Shown here: positions 60,982 through 64,000 of the stretch, piece after piece | Numbering within the stretch: position 1 is the stretch's first letter | Layout: each line of letters begins with the position of its first letter | Source of the DNA: Utricularia gibba | Taxonomy: Eukaryota > Streptophyta > Magnoliopsida > Lamiales > Lentibulariaceae | Assembly (NCBI GenBank): GCA_002189035.1 | Contig: NEEC01000014.1 | Location: 746,501-810,500 of the forward strand | Direction of reading: 5' to 3' | DNA: 64,000 nt | Position numbers and translations under genes: made by a program | Notes under the pieces: model-generated | Seen by the model: the letters and a program-made list of their open reading frames with translations, nothing else | Told to the model about the DNA's origin: nothing | The model's database searches: none

Positions 60982-61658
60982 GTGTGCTTTTCTCACATGA
61001 TTAGATAACCATTCATGATTTTTTGAATGGTTCAGTTTTTAAATCGATATTGGGTGGTTTATGCTTCTGATTGGTTCTGCGCGTGGTGAATCGTTTGACT
61101 GTTGGGAAATTTGCTATCTTGATATGGCTGCGCTGGGAAAGGTAGCATTTTGGCTTATTGGTTTTGGATTGAATGCATATGTAGGGACAAGGTTTTGATC
61201 TGAGCAGTTCAGGGTGGCTGGAGATCACATTTTCAACATTTGAAGACGGCTACTTGATTTGTAGTATATGTAGGAGTTCAAGAAATCAAGCAACCTAGTT
61301 TGAATTGAGGATTAATTAACAAGGTACTCTGAGAACCATATAGATTTCAACAAAATACTCGAATGCTTTGATAAAAAAGCATGTTCATTTTCAGAACCTT
61401 CGCCCTGAAAATCTGTTCCGCTGGATTCTTCAATCTTGCATATCTTACATTTGTATGAATGCTATGGTTGAATCTTATGAAATACATTGTTTTGCATACT
61501 TCTGGTAGGTGGTGAATTCTAAATGAACTCTATGCTGTCCTGATTAGTTGTCATGCTTCTATCAATCATACAAATATTAAGGTAAAAAGACGAGTTTAAG
61601 ATTTTGTCAAAAGCAAAAAAACATATCTAGGATTCAGGGTTTTGCCGGCAACATGTTT
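60982..61658. other. intergenic, convergent 3' ends
   Basis: Between the small membrane protein (+) and RPB8 (-). It should contain both 3'UTRs, perhaps with an intron in the 3'UTR of the small gene. No coding exon is recognised. Confidence 0.5.
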
Positions 61659-62706
61659 CTATATCTTCCTAAGAAGAAGAAACAACCTCTGATCTACATT
61701 GAATTTCTTCATCTTCATGAGCTCACCCTTGAGCATTAGCTGAAGGCCCCCGAATGAAATATACACCACACTGTATGGAATATCAATCAGAACAGGGTTT
61801 AGCATCATGATCCATTGAAACACACAACAATACAACAACAAAATTCAGCTCCATCTACTTACATTCGAATATCATAGCTGCTTTCATCATTCTTGTCTTT
61901 AGCCTCCGACATCTTGTACACAAGACCGTGCATGACATACTCGAATTTATCGGCCAGCGACTTTACTTCACCCTAAACAGAGGGAACACGGATGATATGT
62001 AACAGAAAACTCAAGCTAAATACCCTATCAGGAATGACTTCATTGGCTGCATGCTATTCGGGGATAAGGGTGTGATCACTTTCAGTCAAATACACACCTG
62101 AAAGCAGCCAAAACATTGAAAAGCTAGACTGAAGAAGGGGTTTTACAAAGTTTTACTCTGTAGAAGTCTTAGTAACAGTTCCCAACAAGCCAAAACTAGC
62201 ACAAGCACCACTGTTTGTCGACTAAAGCGTAAGGCAATTTGATCAACAACAGAAGGATTTATAAAATGCGGCGTCACCTTCAAGATCTCAAAGATATTTA
62301 CTTTTGCTTCAAAAAGGCACTTCACTTGTAAATTTTGAGAACTATCTATCACCAAAAGCAACCCAGAAAAGTAAATGCACCTCAGATGATCCATCCATGC
62401 GTAGCGTGTCTGATATGACCATCCGATACTTGTCTCCGGGGTGCATAGGGTAGAGCTCAGTGTGCACATCTAGCTCTAAATAAAAATCTTTATCTTCACT
62501 CTCTCCAATCATTCTGGAAACTGACATGCAAACCACAAGAAAACTTTCAGCCAAAACCAAAATGTTTTCCTAACATGCTGAATACAGAGCAACATGCAAG
62601 ACATATTGCAGATTAAAAAAAAATCTTTCCACTTACCCTTGTCGTACACAACTTGGTTATCGAACTTTACCACATTGACTATCTCATCAAAGAAGAAACT
62701 GTCCAT
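61659..62706 (-). CDS. NRPB8: RNA polymerase subunit RPB8 (RPABC3), divergent
   Basis: RPB8 is a small OB-fold subunit shared by nuclear RNA polymerases. Exons 62706-62637, 62520-62381, 61972-61863 and 61770-61659 give 143 residues, usual length. Core family blocks are present: LDVHTELYPMHPGDKYRMVI, LADKFEYVMHGLVYKM, YISFGGLQLMLKGE and the end DQRLFLLLRKI. The N-terminus (MDSFFFDEIVNVVKFDNQ) differs clearly from the FEDIFxVxxLDPDGKKFDKV form usual in plants. The loop usually carrying GYFTPG is missing between DGSSE and GEVKSLADK. The reading frame and splice sites are intact, so this is probably expressed. It may be a specialised paralogue or a lineage-specific fast-evolving copy. Confidence 0.85.
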
Positions 62707-62877
62707 TGTGAATGCCAACGGAGAACGCTATCTGCAAGGTGTAAAATTCAGCTGCCGTATGGCCTTGTTTCTTCATTTTTAGTGCAGAAAACATAATTCA
62801 GAACATAATTCAAAGAAAGACGTTGAAAAAAAGCAGATTGAGCGGCACGACGTCAAAGACCAAAAATCCGGACCCCG

Positions 62878-63290
62878 GCCCAAATCAAAACGTTTAAGAT
62901 TGCTCCTTTCAGCAGTTCATCTGAACTCCTCAGAAGATTCTTGCACTAACCCAGCCTCTCCCTTTTTACTAACTATCGCGTCAATGTCTTCTCCATGAAA
63001 CCAAAAGAATAACGGAAACCAAGAGTGGCTGGCTAATAAACACCACCAAATAATACCAACGACGACCACAATGGAGAAAACTTTTTACCGGAGAAGACGA
63101 CGGACAATGGGCTGAGCAGCGGAAGAAGCGCAAAATGAAAAATCATTAATATAAATTCGGGTAGGGTTTATACTGATTAATTATTTCAAGAATATGTTTG
63201 AATTTTACCCGATCTTCAATCCTATTGGTCCACGTCGGATATCTAAGAGATTGTCAACCGTTGATGGGTCAAGATGATACAATCGGCCCA
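62878..63290. promoter_or_regulatory. site II elements in the divergent RPB8/NOXY2 promoter
   Basis: GGCCCA at 62878-62883 and at 63285-63290 within the 688-base spacer between the two divergent start codons. The first is nearer to RPB8 and the second nearer to NOXY2. Confidence 0.4.
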
Positions 63291-63320
63291 AAAAGAAAAG
63301 CTTTTTCACCCCCAGGGGCC

Positions 63321-63362
63321 TAAACCCTAGCTGCCTATAAATAAATAAGCCATAAACCCTAA
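63321..63362 (+). promoter_or_regulatory. NOXY2 core promoter: telo-boxes and TATA box
   Basis: TAAACCCTAG at 63321-63330, TATAAATAAATA at 63336-63347 and AAACCCTAA at 63354-63362, all within 75 bases of the ATG at 63395. Together with the site II element at 63285 this is the classic layout of plant ribosomal and mitochondrial-protein promoters. Confidence 0.6.
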
Positions 63363-63394
63363 TTCACTCGATTGCACGCCGTCGCTTCATTTCA

Positions 63395-63801
63395 ATGGCG
63401 TCGAGATGCGGCTTGCCTTGCCGGAGGGTGTCCGTTTCAACTCTCGTGTCCACCATTTGCGGAAAAAATTCTTTCTCGCTCAATAAATCGGCGACGAGAT
63501 CTATTCCTAAGCCGTCTCTGGATTCGAAAGCAACCTCTTCGAGCATTCGCCGCTTTTTACTTTCAAGGTATCCCGTGTTTTGTTTAAGGTTTCGTTGAGA
63601 CGTATAGTGGATTGCCTAATTTGGTTGTTTTGTTGGTGGATTCACGTTAGGTCACCTGTGGAGTTGGCAGGCATGGCGACGTTGTTACCACTGCACAATG
63701 CTGTGGCGAATGCGAGGATGACGTCGTGCTTGAGCCCATCATCTCGTTGTTGTCGGGCTCTTTCTCAGGGTACACTCTGCTGCACTTCCCCAGATCTCTA
63801 G
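63395..63801 (+). CDS. NOXY2: NONRESPONDING TO OXYLIPINS 2 (NOXY2)-like mitochondrial protein
   Basis: Small plant mitochondrial protein; the Arabidopsis mutant is insensitive to the oxylipin 9-HOT. Exons 63395-63567 and 63651-63801 give 107 residues. The N-terminus MASRCGLPCRRVSVSTLVST is Ser/Arg-rich and free of acidic residues, as expected of a mitochondrial presequence. The conserved second half is ATLLPLHNAVANARMTSCLS, then LSQGTLCCTSPDL. A GT right after LSQ (CAG/GGTACA) may allow alternative splicing of the last residues, as is common in this family, and the following plus-strand sequence to 64000 could be such a 3' intron. Family assignment is good. Confidence 0.8.
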
Positions 63802-64000
63802 TATGTTTTAATAATCTTTTACTTGTTTGTTCTTCATGCTGTATCTGCTTAAATTCGCACCTTTTATTTTCAGTTTTACCTTTTTGAAAAAAATCATTCA
63901 TGTTTCTTTCATGGGGATGTGTCTGTTTTTGGTGTTTGAAACGCTTTTTTAAGTTTTCGTGTTGGATCAGATGGGATTGAGTGAGTACTGTGATGTATGT

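Noticed and set aside
1-64000. tRNA, rRNA, CRISPR arrays, intact transposons or viral insertions
   Set aside because: No cloverleaf-type boxes, repeat-spacer pattern, transposase, integrase or viral polymerase sequence was recognised; the RNase H-like domain of the RBR gene is a normal part of that plant family.

Overview
The window is nuclear DNA of a flowering plant. The genes carry GT-AG introns, the intergenic DNA is AT-rich, promoters carry telo-box and TGGGCC/TGGGCT (site II) elements, and several products belong to plant-specific families (SOFL, NOXY2, agenet/G2484-1, DUF604 glycosyltransferase, a three-dsRBD DRB protein). A non-grass monocot is possible but cannot be settled from the sequence. 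About 21 genes sit in 64 kb, so this is a compact gene-rich region. I found no intact transposon, tRNA, rRNA or CRISPR array.

Layout. 0-11 kb: the 3' two-thirds of an AP-3 beta-adaptin gene (+), a DUF604 glycosyltransferase (+), an RNase H-like/RBR ubiquitin-ligase gene with an in-frame stop (+), a 79-residue conserved protein (+) and a small secreted/membrane protein (-). 11.9-22.9 kb: a 25-exon symplekin (ESP4) gene (-). 24-30 kb: a short bZIP factor (-), two poorly known small plant proteins (+), an AT-rich region with a 95-bp tandem repeat, and a SOFL-type protein (-). 31-40 kb, all on the minus strand: palmitoyl-protein thioesterase, DRB protein and DeSI-like protease. 40.8-51.5 kb: gamma-tubulin complex GCP6 (-), divergent from tRNA m7G methyltransferase (+); an SMPD4-like protein (-), divergent from an SLC37-type transporter (+). 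52-64 kb: a long tandem-agenet protein (-), a 53-residue membrane protein (+), and a divergent RPB8 (-) paired with NOXY2 (+).

The genes are mostly housekeeping and do not form one pathway: vesicle sorting, mRNA 3'-end processing, tRNA modification, microtubule nucleation, transcription, small-RNA or dsRNA binding, and lipid or protein deacylation.

Two window-wide observations matter most. First, about 0.97 kb holding the promoter-proximal region, 5'UTR, 5'UTR intron and first 68 codons of the agenet gene (59.4-60.4 kb) is duplicated in the same orientation at 36.76-37.73 kb. The copy ends 46 bases upstream of the DRB start codon, so the DRB gene appears to carry a captured promoter, a captured 5'UTR intron and a short upstream ORF. 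Second, seven otherwise intact coding regions or exons each need exactly one added base at a short run of identical bases (6.37, 26.98, 43.5, 44.3, 50.4, 53.2 and 55.8 kb). This pattern looks more like residual sequencing or assembly error than real gene decay. The in-frame TAA of the RBR gene is different in kind and may be real. Exon boundaries below were placed by eye from GT/AG sites and reading-frame continuity.
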